Source: Limnohabitans sp. WS1 (GTDB lineage Bacteria; Pseudomonadota; Gammaproteobacteria; Burkholderiales; Burkholderiaceae_C). Taken from it: a DNA stretch of 64,000 nt. The stretch covers positions 62,001 to 126,000 of the forward strand of contig NZ_NERU01000004.1 in assembly GCF_003063265.1 (NCBI RefSeq). The letters are read 5' to 3'. Shown here piece after piece: positions 51,641 to 61,124 of the stretch; positions within the stretch are counted from its first letter, which is position 1, and every line of letters begins with the position of its first letter. Position numbers and translations under genes: made by a program. Below the pieces are notes generated by a model. It searched no databases. It was not told where the DNA came from and saw only the letters and a program-made list of their open reading frames with translations.

Positions 51641-52573
51641 TTAAAGCACGCGGCGCGGATCGTAGGCATCGCGCAGACCGTCACCGATGTAGTTGATGGC
51701 CAACACGGTGATGAAAATCAACAAACCAGGAAACAAGGCCCAGTGCGGCGCAATGTCCATGTGGTCCTTGGCGTCAAACAAAATGCGGCCCCAGGTCGGG
51801 ATGTCGGGCGGAAAACCCAGGCCCAAAAACGACAAGGTGGACTCGGCAATGATGGCCGCTGCCACGTCGATGGTGGCCGCCACAATCACCGGCCCCATGG
51901 CATTGGGCAAGATGTGCACCGTGACCTGCCGCCAGGGGCTGGCCCCCAAAGCCCGAGCGGCCTCAACAAACTCTTTTTCGCGCAGCGATAAGAACTGGGC
52001 ACGCACCAGACGGGCCACCGGCATCCATCGCAAGCCACCAATCACCGCCACCACCAAAATGAACACCCCCATCTCGGTGCCCACCCATTTCTTCAGCGTG
52101 TCGTTGAACAGGTAAAAAATCAGCAACAACAAGGGCAGTTGGGGCAAAGACAAGAACAAGTCGGTCAGCCACATGAGGAACACATCGACCGGGCCTTTGG
52201 ACATGCCCGCCACCGCCCCCACCACCACACCCACGGTGATGGCAATCAGCATGGCGGCCAGCCCCACGGCCAGCGAAATGCGCCCGCCGTACAACATGCG
52301 GGCCAGCAGGTCTTGCCCCAAATCGTCGGTGCCCAAAGGGTGCGCCCACGAAGGCGGCTGCATGCGGGCCGAAAAATCAATGTCGCTGATGGGCACCCGC
52401 CAAAGCCATGGGCCCAGCAAGACCGCCAGCACAATGAAGGCCAAAATGACGGTGCAAATCACCGCCAGGCGGTGGCGTTTGAAACGTCGCCAAGCCTCGC
52501 GCCCCGGCGACACCGGTGCCCTGGATTTGGGGGCCGTCTCAGGCAAAGGAGATGCGGGGGTCAAGCCAGCCAT
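51641..52573 (-). CDS. peptide ABC transporter permease (DppC/OppC type)
   Basis: Inner-membrane permease of about 310 residues. Cytoplasmic N-terminus (REAWRRFKRHRLAV), then about six helices, with the EAA-type loop EAARALGASPWRQVTVHILP. Two possible starts: ATG 52573 overlaps the DppB-type gene by 35 nt, 52603 by 65 nt. Confidence 0.9.
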   Translation of the reverse strand: MAGLTPASPLPETAPKSRAPVSPGREAWRRFKRHRLAVICTVILAFIVLAVLLGPWLWRVPISDIDFSARMQPPSWAHPLGTDDLGQDLLARMLYGGRISLAVGLAAMLIAITVGVVVGAVAGMSKGPVDVFLMWLTDLFLSLPQLPLLLLIFYLFNDTLKKWVGTEMGVFILVVAVIGGLRWMPVARLVRAQFLSLREKEFVEAARALGASPWRQVTVHILPNAMGPVIVAATIDVAAAIIAESTLSFLGLGFPPDIPTWGRILFDAKDHMDIAPHWALFPGLLIFITVLAINYIGDGLRDAYDPRRVL

Positions 52574-53498
52574 ACACAATATCTGCCAAAAGGTTGCACG
52601 CAATCACCAGCGCGGAAAAAACAAAAGTCACCGCCATGATCACCGGGGTGTCATTGGCCAGCATGGAGCTGATGATCAAAGAGCCAATGCCCGGCACCCT
52701 GAAAATCTGCTCAGTCACAATGGCACCGCCAAAAATGGCCGGCATCTGCAAGGCCACCAGGGTGACCACCGGGATGAGCGCATTGCGCAGCACATGCTTG
52801 GTGATGACCACTTTTTCGGCCAAGCCTTTGGAGCGGGCCGTGGTCACATAGTCCAGGCGAATCACATCCAGCACCGCCGAGCGCACATAACGCGTCCACG
52901 AACCCGCCTGAAACAGGCCCAGCACCGTGACCGGCATGATCATCTGCTTGAGGTGTTCCCAGTAAAAGCGCCAGCCTGTTTCGGCAATGTCGGCCCGGTA
53001 CACAAAAGGCAACCAGTCCAGGTGGATGCTGAAAAACAGGATCAGCAAGATGCCCGTGAAGAACGTGGGCAAGGAAAAACCAATGAAGGCCAGCGTGCTG
53101 GCCACTTGGTCAAACACCGAATACGGCTTGGATGCGGCATAAACCCCCACCGGAATGGCGATGCACAAAGCCAGAATCTGCGAGGAGCCAATCACCAACA
53201 AGGTGATGGGCAGCCTTTGCATGATCAGCGTTTCCACATCCACCCGGCTGATGAAGGAAAAGCCCCAGTTGCCCTGCATCATGGCCGTCAGCCAATTCCA
53301 GTAGCGCACCATGAGCGGATCGTCCAAACCGAACTTGGCACGCAAGGACGCGGCCACTTCGGCGGGGATGTTCGGGTTGTTGACCAGCTCACCAAATGGA
53401 TCGCCGGGGGCCAGTGCCAGCACTGAAAACAACACGAAGCTGATGCCCAGCAAGCTGGGCACGGCGATCAGGATGCGCCGCAGGATGTAACTGAACAT
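52539..53498 (-). CDS. peptide ABC transporter permease (DppB/OppB type)
   Basis: 319 residues. N-terminal MFSYILRRILIAVPSLLGIS is the typical first helix, followed by LAPGDPFGELVNNPNIP (the external loop of DppB proteins) and six helices in all. EAA-like loop near DYVTTARSKGLAEKVVITKH. 9 nt after the binding-protein gene. Confidence 0.92.
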   Translation of the reverse strand: MFSYILRRILIAVPSLLGISFVLFSVLALAPGDPFGELVNNPNIPAEVAASLRAKFGLDDPLMVRYWNWLTAMMQGNWGFSFISRVDVETLIMQRLPITLLVIGSSQILALCIAIPVGVYAASKPYSVFDQVASTLAFIGFSLPTFFTGILLILFFSIHLDWLPFVYRADIAETGWRFYWEHLKQMIMPVTVLGLFQAGSWTRYVRSAVLDVIRLDYVTTARSKGLAEKVVITKHVLRNALIPVVTLVALQMPAIFGGAIVTEQIFRVPGIGSLIISSMLANDTPVIMAVTFVFSALVIACNLLADIVYGWLDPRISFA

Positions 53499-53507
53499 GG
53501 CTGTCGA

Positions 53508-55298
53508 TCAGGTGTTGCGGTACCAATCCTTGAGCAGCCAGAAGTCGTTGTCCCAGCCGCTCAGCGGTGCCACCAGGTTGTTCACCGCGCCCGATGTGCG
53601 TGGGCGGTAGACCACCGGGATGATGCACACCCCGGCCACGGCCAGCTCGTTCATCTTGATGAACATGGCGGCACGCTTGATGGGGTCCATCTCGCTTTGC
53701 GCAGCCGTGTAAGTGGCGTCGTATTCAGGGTTGGACCAACGCGTGCTGTTGCGACCTTGCCACTTGTTGGCCTTGGTGGCGAACTCCCATGAGCAGTACT
53801 GGTCCATGAATTTCTCAGGGTCCGGCTGCGGCATGGTGGTGGTGAACATCTGCACATCACAGAAGAACTTGGTGTAAGTGTCGGGGTTGGCGGGGTCCGA
53901 CGAGAAATACACCGAACCGGTCACGGATTTGAGCTCCATGTCCACACCGGCTTTTTGCGCCGCTTGTTTGATGATTTGCTGGGTCTTTTGGCGGGGGCCG
54001 TTGATGGACGTCTGGAACACCAGTTTCAAACGCTTGCCGTCCTTGACACGAATGCCATCAGATCCTTTTTTCCAGCCTGCACCTTCGAGCAAGGCGCTGG
54101 CTTTGTCGATGTTGAATTCGAACTTGGTGTTTTTGGACACGAAGCGCTGCGGGTTGTTCAAAAAGTTGGCCGTCGCAACACCCGTGCGACCATAAATGAA
54201 CTTTTGCACGCCATCGCGGTCCACCAGCATGTTCAGCGCCTGGCGCACCGCGATGTCGCTCAGGATCGGATGCTTGGTCTTGCTGTTGGCCCGCTCGCCA
54301 TCGACCTCGGTCCACGGGTCGGTCATGTTCAGCTGAATGAATTCGATGTTGCCGCCGGGCACAATGTTGGTGCGCCCCTTGCCGCCTTGCTCCAAGCGCA
54401 GCAGCAGCTCGTCTTCGACCTGCAGGTTCCAGGCGTAATCAAACTCGCCCGTTTGCAACACAGCACGCGCCGCCGACACGGCATCGCCCCCGCCCTTCAT
54501 TTCGATGCTGTCAAAGTAAGGGCGGTTGGCTTCGTGGTATTCATTGTTGATGACACCACGCACCATGTCACCCGGTTTGAAGTCCACAAACTTGTAAGGA
54601 CCAGTGCCCACGGGCTTGAGGTTGTTGGGCGCTTCGCGCGACTTGGCCCCTTTGTAGGCTTCGAACAAATGCTTGGGCAAGATCATGCCCAAGTTGCCCA
54701 CCAGCGGGTCGGCCCAATAAGGCGTGGGCTTGGCAAACTCCACCTTCACCGTGTGGCTGTCAATTTTGGTGACCTTGATGTCTTTGTAAGAGCCAATGGT
54801 CACCGCCGAGGTGGCCGGGTCGGCGGCATAAGCGGCCGTGAACACCACATCGTCGGCCGTGAACGGCTTGCCGTCATGCCAGAGCACATTGCGTTTGAGT
54901 TTCCAGGTCACCGATTTGCCGTCGCGTGACAGACCACCGTTGGTGGTGCTGGGAATTTCGGCCGCCAAAAAGGGCACCAGGTTGCCGTCGTTGTCCCAGC
55001 CGGCCAGGGGTTCGTAAAAGATGCGCGAGCCTTCTTGGTCTTTGGTGCCCACAGCAAAGTGCGGGTTCAGCAAGGTCGGACCTTGCCACCACAGTGCCTT
55101 CAAGGGGCCACCACCCCCGCGTTTGGTGGGTTTGTAAGTAGAGGCGGTTTGCGCCATGGCAATGCCCGACGACATGAGCAACTGCGAGGCCATGGGCACG
55201 GTCAGGCCATAGCCGATCATTTTTCGAATGAAGTCTTTGCGGCTGATGCCTTGCTCTCGAACCTGCTCAATCAAGCCGCGCAATCCGTTTTCATCCAT
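53508..55298 (-). CDS. peptide ABC transporter substrate-binding protein (family 5)
   Basis: A 596-residue periplasmic binding protein. ATG at 55298 follows CAGGAGACGACC. The N-terminus carries an odd signal: a 28-residue hydrophilic lead, then SRKDFIRKM and a hydrophobic stretch ending IAMAQ, resembling a Tat signal with RK in place of RR. Family 5 segments: LWWQGPTLLNPHF, KLKRNVLWHDGKPFTADDVV, KHLFEAYKGAKS, DNDFWLLKDWYRN. The ligand is probably a di- or oligopeptide, judging by the peptidases around it. First gene of the transporter run. Confidence 0.9.
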   Translation of the reverse strand: MDENGLRGLIEQVREQGISRKDFIRKMIGYGLTVPMASQLLMSSGIAMAQTASTYKPTKRGGGGPLKALWWQGPTLLNPHFAVGTKDQEGSRIFYEPLAGWDNDGNLVPFLAAEIPSTTNGGLSRDGKSVTWKLKRNVLWHDGKPFTADDVVFTAAYAADPATSAVTIGSYKDIKVTKIDSHTVKVEFAKPTPYWADPLVGNLGMILPKHLFEAYKGAKSREAPNNLKPVGTGPYKFVDFKPGDMVRGVINNEYHEANRPYFDSIEMKGGGDAVSAARAVLQTGEFDYAWNLQVEDELLLRLEQGGKGRTNIVPGGNIEFIQLNMTDPWTEVDGERANSKTKHPILSDIAVRQALNMLVDRDGVQKFIYGRTGVATANFLNNPQRFVSKNTKFEFNIDKASALLEGAGWKKGSDGIRVKDGKRLKLVFQTSINGPRQKTQQIIKQAAQKAGVDMELKSVTGSVYFSSDPANPDTYTKFFCDVQMFTTTMPQPDPEKFMDQYCSWEFATKANKWQGRNSTRWSNPEYDATYTAAQSEMDPIKRAAMFIKMNELAVAGVCIIPVVYRPRTSGAVNNLVAPLSGWDNDFWLLKDWYRNT

Positions 55299-55424
55299 GG
55301 TCGTCTCCTGTGTTGAAAAATGAAACAAGCCTCAAGGCCTGTAGCACACGTTACCCCCAAATCACACAAACACCATTAGGGTTATGCTTTAGAAACAGCC
55401 CCCAACAATCCCAAAGGAGACACC

Positions 55425-56579
55425 ATGGCCATTCACAAAAGTTCCATCACCTTGCCCAGCATGACGCCCGGCACCCAGCGCAGCATTCCGGTGCTGCGCT
55501 TTGGCAAAGCCGGTGCACGGCCCAAGGTCTACATGCAAGCGGCCATCCACGCCAATGAAATGCCCGGCACCATGGCCATGCACCACCTCATGCCCTTGCT
55601 GGCCGAGGCCGACAAGAAGGGTTTGATTCAAGGCGAGATCATCTTGGTGCCAACGGTCAACCCGATTGGCCAAGCGCAGCTGGTGGGCAACTCGCACGCA
55701 GGCCGCTACAACTTGCTGAGCTACGAAAACTTCAACCGCAACTGGATTGACCTCACCGATGCCGCGGCCGAACGCGTGGGCAAGAAGCTGGGCGCAGACG
55801 CTGAGGCCAATGTGCGCACCATCCGCAAAGCCGCGCAAGACAGCCTCAAGGCCTTGAAGCCCCTGAACGAGTTGGGCACCTTGCGCGTCGAGGTGCAAAA
55901 ACTCAGCTGCGATGCCGACTTTGTGCTGGATTTGCATTGCGACATTTACGCTGCGCTGCACCTGTTTGGCGCTAAAAACGATGTAGCCACAGGCACCCTG
56001 TCGACGCTTGCGGCCGACCTGGGCGTGGAAGCCACGATGTACAACGACCCCTACCCCAAGGCCCTGACGTTTTCGGGTGTCAACAGCGTGCTGTGGGCAC
56101 GTCTGGCCGAGCAGTTTCCGAAGGCCAATATCCCGCAAGCGTGCATGTCTGTGACGGTCGAGATGCGCAGCCAGCACGATGTGAGTGACGCCTTGGGCCA
56201 ATCCGATGCGCAGAACCTGTACCGCTGGCTGGTGCGCCAGGGCGTGGTGGGCGGCCAAGCCGCACCGCTGAAAAAGTTGAAAACCGCGCCCGCCCCCATG
56301 AGCGGCATGGACGTGGGCTACAGCACCTGCACCGGCTTTTTGGTGTTCCATGTCAAGCCCGGCGCCAAGGTCAAAAAAGGCCAGGCCATTTGCGATGTGA
56401 TCGACCCGGCCAACCCCAACGGCCCCAAAGGCCGAACCACCTTCACCAGCCAGACCGATGGGGTGCTGTTTTCACGGCGTCTGGACGGCTACCTGTCCTG
56501 GCCCGGCCAGGTGATGTACCGCATCAGCGGCCCCAAACCGTTGCCCCACCGCATCGGAGCCACGGGTCTGGACGACTGA
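55425..56579 (+). CDS. AstE/AspA-family deacylase
   Basis: Zinc amidohydrolase of the succinylglutamate desuccinylase/aspartoacylase family, 384 residues. Metal ligands His42 and Glu45 (AAIHANEMPG) and His171 (FVLDLHCDIY), with family core VPTVNPIGQ. The C-terminal half (SGMDVGYSTCTGFLVFHVKP, then KKGQAICDVIDPA) resembles a barrel-sandwich domain. A GGAGA lies 7 nt before the ATG. Divergent from the peptide transporter; likely removes acyl groups from imported N-acyl amino acids. Confidence 0.87.
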   Translation: MAIHKSSITLPSMTPGTQRSIPVLRFGKAGARPKVYMQAAIHANEMPGTMAMHHLMPLLAEADKKGLIQGEIILVPTVNPIGQAQLVGNSHAGRYNLLSYENFNRNWIDLTDAAAERVGKKLGADAEANVRTIRKAAQDSLKALKPLNELGTLRVEVQKLSCDADFVLDLHCDIYAALHLFGAKNDVATGTLSTLAADLGVEATMYNDPYPKALTFSGVNSVLWARLAEQFPKANIPQACMSVTVEMRSQHDVSDALGQSDAQNLYRWLVRQGVVGGQAAPLKKLKTAPAPMSGMDVGYSTCTGFLVFHVKPGAKVKKGQAICDVIDPANPNGPKGRTTFTSQTDGVLFSRRLDGYLSWPGQVMYRISGPKPLPHRIGATGLDD

Positions 56580-56617
56580 TCTGAACATTTTCACGAAGCA
56601 CCCCACCTAGCACCGCC

Positions 56618-56829
56618 GTAGGAGCCCCACCCTTGGCGAGATGCAGCTTGTAGGAGCCCCGCCCTCGGGGCGATTCTTGGTGGTCTGCGAGGGTTTTCGC
56701 GACGAGGGCGTCGCTCCTACAGGGGAAAAAGAGCCCTGCCCTTGGCGAGATGCAGTTTGTAGGAGCCCCGCCCTCGGGGCGATTCTTGGTGGTCTGCGAG
56801 GGTTTTCGCGACGAGGGCGTCGCTCCTAC
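56618..56829. repeat. REP-doublet cluster with two full 71-bp copies
   Basis: Full copies at 56650-56720 and 56759-56829, 109 bp apart and nearly identical, running in the opposite sense to the 40.2 kb copy (GTAGGAGCCCCGCCC first, then TCGCTCCTAC). Partial copies (GAGCCCCACCCTTGGCGAGA and GAGCCCTGCCCTTGGCGAGA) precede each. Fills the 247-nt space between two convergent genes. Confidence 0.9.
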
Positions 56830-58025
56830 ACAACATCAGCGGGTTCATTCAAAAACCGCTCCACCAAACGCGTCCAATACGCCGCGCCCACCGACAAATT
56901 GGCGTCGTTGAAATCGTATTTGGCGTTGTGCAGCATCACGCTGTCCAGGCCATTGCCCAAACGCAAAAAGCTGCCGGGCTTGTGCTGCAGGTAGTAGGCA
57001 AAATCTTCGCTGCCCGTGACGGGACCAAAGGGAAACACCACCTGCTCGGGGCCGACCAACTCTTCGGCTACCTGGCGTGCAAAATCGGTTTCGGCCTCGC
57101 TGTTGATGACCACCGGGTAACCGCGTTCGTACTCGACCTCAACCTCGCCGCCATATGAGCTGACCTGGTCCCGCACCAAATGCGTGATGCGCTCTTGCAA
57201 GCGGTTGCGCACCTCGGGGCTGAACGAGCGGATGCTCAGGCCCAGCGTGGCGAACTCGGGGATCACGTTGGACGCCTGGCCCGCATGCACCGAGCCAATG
57301 GTCACCACCGCTGTTTGTGTGGGGTCGATGTTGCGCGAGACCACGGTTTGCAAGGCCATGATCAAACTGCCCGCGATCATCACCGGGTCCACCGCCTGGT
57401 GGGGCCTGGCCGCATGCCCGCCACGGCCAATGACCTTGATGCGGCAAGTGTCCGAGGCCGACATGAAAGCGCCCTTGCCAAACATGAACGTGCCCTGCGC
57501 CGCACCCGGGTGGTTGTGCATGCCGAAAATGGCATCACACGGAAAGCGCTCGAACAGGCCATCGGCAATCATCTGCTGCGCACCGCTGTTTTTGCCGGCC
57601 TCTTCGGCCGGTTGAAACACCAGGTGCACCGTGCCCTGAAACTGCCGCGTTTTGGCCAGTTGCTGCGCCGCGCCCATGAGCATGGCCGTGTGGCCATCGT
57701 GACCACAAGCGTGCATGGTGCCTGCATGGGCGCTGGCATAGGGCCTGCCGGTTTCTTCGTGGATCGGCAAGGCGTCCATGTCGGCACGCAAGGCGATGCC
57801 ACGGCCTTGTCCGTTGCTCAGCGAGGCCACCAAACCGTGCCCGCCCACATGGCGCGTGACGCGGTAGCCCCAGCCCTCCAGCCGGTCACCCACCCATTGG
57901 GCGGTGGACTTTTCCTGAAACGACAGCTCAGGAAACTTGTGCAGGTGCTGGCGCGCTTCGCGCAGCGAAGGCTCGGCCTCAAGCAGGTCCGAGATTTGGC
58001 AAAAACAGGTGTAGCGTGCGTTCAT
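56826..58025 (-). CDS. M20-family amidohydrolase (hippurate hydrolase type)
   Basis: 399-residue dinuclear metal hydrolase of N-acyl amino acids. Ligands: Cys107 and His109 (MHACGHDGHT), Glu141/142 (QPAEEAGKNSG), His170 (MHNHPGAA), and a late His in MLHNAKYDFND. RADMDALPI is the family strand. The stop codon TAG (56826-56828) is part of a REP end (GTAGGAGC), so the repeat insertion set the C-terminus (NEPADVV). Confidence 0.9.
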   Translation of the reverse strand: MNARYTCFCQISDLLEAEPSLREARQHLHKFPELSFQEKSTAQWVGDRLEGWGYRVTRHVGGHGLVASLSNGQGRGIALRADMDALPIHEETGRPYASAHAGTMHACGHDGHTAMLMGAAQQLAKTRQFQGTVHLVFQPAEEAGKNSGAQQMIADGLFERFPCDAIFGMHNHPGAAQGTFMFGKGAFMSASDTCRIKVIGRGGHAARPHQAVDPVMIAGSLIMALQTVVSRNIDPTQTAVVTIGSVHAGQASNVIPEFATLGLSIRSFSPEVRNRLQERITHLVRDQVSSYGGEVEVEYERGYPVVINSEAETDFARQVAEELVGPEQVVFPFGPVTGSEDFAYYLQHKPGSFLRLGNGLDSVMLHNAKYDFNDANLSVGAAYWTRLVERFLNEPADVV

Positions 58026-58034
58026 TTCAGACTT

Positions 58035-59429
58035 TCAGCGTGACAGCGCAGGCACAGCGCCCGAGCCCAGATCCCAATACAAACCGGTCATGACGCTCAG
58101 CGCCTCGCGCAGCAACTCGGCGGGCAAATGCTCGTTGGGCGCGTGCTGCGAACAGCCGGGGTAGGAGTGCGGCACCCAAATGGTTTTGAGGCCCAACACG
58201 TCGGTGAAGATGTCGTTGGGCAAAGAGCCGCCCAAGTTGGGCAGCACCGCCGGTTTTTTGCCCGTGGTGCTGGCCAGCGAATCCACCGCCCAGCGCACCC
58301 AGTCGTCGTCGGGGTCGATGCGGGTGGCCTTGAACAATTCGTCCCGCGCGGCTTTGACCTTCACCATCCCAAACCCGTGTTGGTCCAGGTGCCTGCGCAA
58401 GGCAGGCAGGATGTCATCCGGGTCAATGCCCACCACAAAACGCAGCTGCCCACAGGCCCAAGCCCGCGCCGGAATGGCATTGACCGGGGTGTCGGGGTTG
58501 CCGGTCTTGAAGGCCAGCACCTCAAACGATGACCAGCCAAACACGCGCTCGGCAGGGCTCAGGCCCGGCTGGCCCCATTCGGGCTCGATCACTGGCCCGT
58601 CGACGCCGCCGTCCACCTCACAATCGGCCAGCACGCGGCGCACCGATGCGGGCAAGGCGGCCGGCCGCCACTCGGGCACCAGAATTTCACCCGTGGCCGA
58701 CACCAGGCTGGCCAGCGCGTGCGCCATCTGAATGCCGGGGTTGGAGATCAAGCCGCCCCAATTGCCCGAGTGGTGCGCACCCGCACGGGCCTCGATGGTC
58801 AATTCGAAGTTGACGCAGCCGCGGGAGCCCAGAAAAATCGTCGGCCGGTCTGCCCGCAGGCGGGGGCCGTCCGACGCAATCAGCAAATCGGCCTGCATCA
58901 AATCTCGGTGCTCGGCGCACACATCGCGCAAACCCGGCGAGCCGGTTTCCTCGCCCATCTCGATCAGGTATTTGGCGTTGAAACCCAAGCGCCCGCGCTC
59001 GGCCAGCACACAGGCCATGGCCTGCAGGTTCACGCTGTGCTGGCCCTTGTTGTCGGCAATGCCCCGGCCGTACCAGCGCCCGGCTTGCTCGGTCAGCGAC
59101 CACGGCGACAAACCCTCGCGCCATTCCTTGTCCAGGCCCCGGATCACATCGCCATGGCCGTAACCCAGGGCCGTGGGCAAGGCCGGGTCTTCGATGCGTT
59201 CGGCCCACAAAAACGGCGCTTTGGCCTTGGGGTGCTGCAGCAGGCGGCAAGCAAAGCCCATGGCTTCGAAGGCGGGCTGCATCTCTTGTGTGAGGTAGGC
59301 CTGCAGCTGCTCGGCCCGTTCGGGGTTTTGGCTCTCGGTGGGGGCGGCCACGCGGCGGGCCAGGGTTTGCTGAAAATGGCCCTCGTCAAAATGGCGCTGG
59401 GCTCGGTCAATGGCGGCTTGTCGGCTCAT
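58035..59429 (-). CDS. M20-family peptidase
   Basis: 464-residue zinc peptidase of the ArgE/DapE/CPG2 type. GYGHGDVIRG (first metal His), GRGIADNKGQHSVN (bridging Asp), EMGEETGSPGL (catalytic Glu pair) and HAPNEHLPAE (last His) are all present. ATG at 59429 (MSRQAAIDRAQ). It sits 9 nt upstream of the amidohydrolase gene, same strand, and probably forms an operon with it. Substrate probably a dipeptide or N-acyl amino acid. Confidence 0.87.
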   Translation of the reverse strand: MSRQAAIDRAQRHFDEGHFQQTLARRVAAPTESQNPERAEQLQAYLTQEMQPAFEAMGFACRLLQHPKAKAPFLWAERIEDPALPTALGYGHGDVIRGLDKEWREGLSPWSLTEQAGRWYGRGIADNKGQHSVNLQAMACVLAERGRLGFNAKYLIEMGEETGSPGLRDVCAEHRDLMQADLLIASDGPRLRADRPTIFLGSRGCVNFELTIEARAGAHHSGNWGGLISNPGIQMAHALASLVSATGEILVPEWRPAALPASVRRVLADCEVDGGVDGPVIEPEWGQPGLSPAERVFGWSSFEVLAFKTGNPDTPVNAIPARAWACGQLRFVVGIDPDDILPALRRHLDQHGFGMVKVKAARDELFKATRIDPDDDWVRWAVDSLASTTGKKPAVLPNLGGSLPNDIFTDVLGLKTIWVPHSYPGCSQHAPNEHLPAELLREALSVMTGLYWDLGSGAVPALSR

Positions 59430-59563
59430 GGGGTCTTTCCAAAGCCACGAAAGGTCGTGGCAGGTGAAGTCAAACCACCAAGGTGCCAGCACAGCGCCAG
59501 CAAGTCAAGCACCCATGTGCTGGCTTGGCCCGCAGGTGACAGCCTGGACAGCCTGGCGTGACT

Positions 59564-60067
59564 TCAGCGCCTGCCAGTGCCCGATTGGCCCGGCTTGGCA
59601 AAGTCCGCATCGACCCAGGCCTGCGCGGTCTGGCGGTTGAGCTTGAAACCGGCATCGACTTTGACTTCGGCCAGTTCGTCACCGCCTTCGTCCTGCGCGC
59701 TCAGCACCGCATAGGGGTTGTCCTCGTCGGGCACGATGCGCAGCAGCACCGTGACGCGGCTGTCCGGTCCGTTCACGGTCACGCTCTGGTTGAGCTGCGC
59801 GTGCAGCTGCTGCTCGCTGCGGCGTACAAACTCGCTGGCGGTTTTGACTAGCGTGATGAAGGCCGTGCCGTCCAGCGGCTTGGGGTTCTTTTTGTCACGC
59901 CCCATGGTCCAGGGCCCCACCAAAGCGGGCTCGGACTCGCCCGACTTGTACATGGCCACCGCCCAACCATCGTCGTCGTCGTTCTTGATGACTTGGGCGG
60001 TCCATTGCTCGTTTTGCCAGCATCGGGCTTCCTGGATCAGGGGGATGTCGTGTGTGTCGTCGGTCAT
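59564..60067 (-). CDS. conserved hypothetical protein
   Basis: A 167-residue soluble protein without signal or membrane helix. Notable parts: an acidic IKNDDDDGWAVAMYK, GPWTMGRDKKNPKPLDGTAF and a helical EFVRRSEQQLHAQLNQ; the C-terminal third is beta-rich (VTVLLRIVPDEDNPYAVL). I recognise no domain. ATG 60067 starts MTDDTHDIPLIQEARCWQ; the frame is open to 60154 without support. It is real by its single clean frame and codon use. Confidence 0.65.
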   Translation of the reverse strand: MTDDTHDIPLIQEARCWQNEQWTAQVIKNDDDDGWAVAMYKSGESEPALVGPWTMGRDKKNPKPLDGTAFITLVKTASEFVRRSEQQLHAQLNQSVTVNGPDSRVTVLLRIVPDEDNPYAVLSAQDEGGDELAEVKVDAGFKLNRQTAQAWVDADFAKPGQSGTGRR

Positions 60068-60232
60068 GGGGGCTGTAAAAAACGTTGGATGCGGATCATG
60101 CCTCAAGAAATACCCCCTCACCATGCGGCGGCACCTGAAAAGGCAGCGATTCATGCCCTCGCACGCCCCCAGCGTTGACGTCGCCCTGCTGCGACTGATG
60201 GGGTGTGCTGCATACCCCTGATAATCGTGCCC

Positions 60233-60961
60233 ATGACCACTGCTTCCGCCACCTCAACCGAGTTTGCCCCGGGCCTTGCCATCCAAGGCTTCACCGCCCC
60301 CCTGTCTTTGTCCCAATTCAAACTCATCGCGTTTGACATGGACTCCACACTCATCAGCATCGAGTGCATCGACGAGATCGCCGACGCCGTCGGCCGCAAG
60401 GCCGAGGTGGCGGCCATCACCGAGGCCGCCATGCGCGGCGAGATCACCGACTTCAAGGAAAGCCTGCGCCGCCGCCTGGCCCTGCTCAAGGGCGTGACGC
60501 TGGCCGACATGGAACGTGTCTACACCGAGCGCCTGAACATCAACCCCGGCGCAGCCGAGTTGATCGCCGCCTGCCAGAAGGCAGGCATGAAGGTGCTGCT
60601 GGTGTCGGGCGGCTTCACCTTCTTTGCCGACCGCGTGAAAGAACGGCTGAACATCGACTTCGCCCGTTCCAACCAACTGGAGATCGTGGACGGCGAACTC
60701 ACGGGCGGCCTGGTCATGCAAAGCTGGGGCGACATTTGCGACGGCGCTGAAAAACGCCGCACCCTGCTCGAAGTGGCTTCGCTGCTGGGCATTGAGGCCC
60801 ACGAATGCATCGCCATGGGTGACGGTGCCAACGACCTGCCCATGATGGGCGTGGCGGGTTTGTCAGTGGCCTACCACGCCAAACCCAAGGTGCGCGAGCA
60901 AGCCATGGTCGCCATTCACACGGGCGGGCTCGACCGCCTGTTGGAAGTCTTCAAGCCCTGA
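60233..60961 (+). CDS. serB: phosphoserine phosphatase
   Basis: HAD-superfamily enzyme for the last step of serine synthesis. Motif I FDMDSTLIS (nucleophile Asp35, acid Asp37), motif II VSGGFTFF, motif IV GDGANDLPMMG, and cap helix MERVYTERLNINPGA. 242 residues, short form with no ACT domains. ATG 60233 gives the sensible start; the frame continues upstream to 60203. Divergent from the hypothetical gene. Confidence 0.94.
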   Translation: MTTASATSTEFAPGLAIQGFTAPLSLSQFKLIAFDMDSTLISIECIDEIADAVGRKAEVAAITEAAMRGEITDFKESLRRRLALLKGVTLADMERVYTERLNINPGAAELIAACQKAGMKVLLVSGGFTFFADRVKERLNIDFARSNQLEIVDGELTGGLVMQSWGDICDGAEKRRTLLEVASLLGIEAHECIAMGDGANDLPMMGVAGLSVAYHAKPKVREQAMVAIHTGGLDRLLEVFKP

Positions 60962-61124
60962 TCACCCCCCAAATCAGTCATGCAAGTGACTGATTCCCCG
61001 TGTAAACCCTGAGGGCTTGGCGCTTTGTAAGTAGCCAGCTATCACCCGCTGATGGGCCTCCGCTGAAATACTGGACCTGTCCTTTGCAAACCATGCAAAG
61101 ACATCCACATCAACGGAGACTTTC

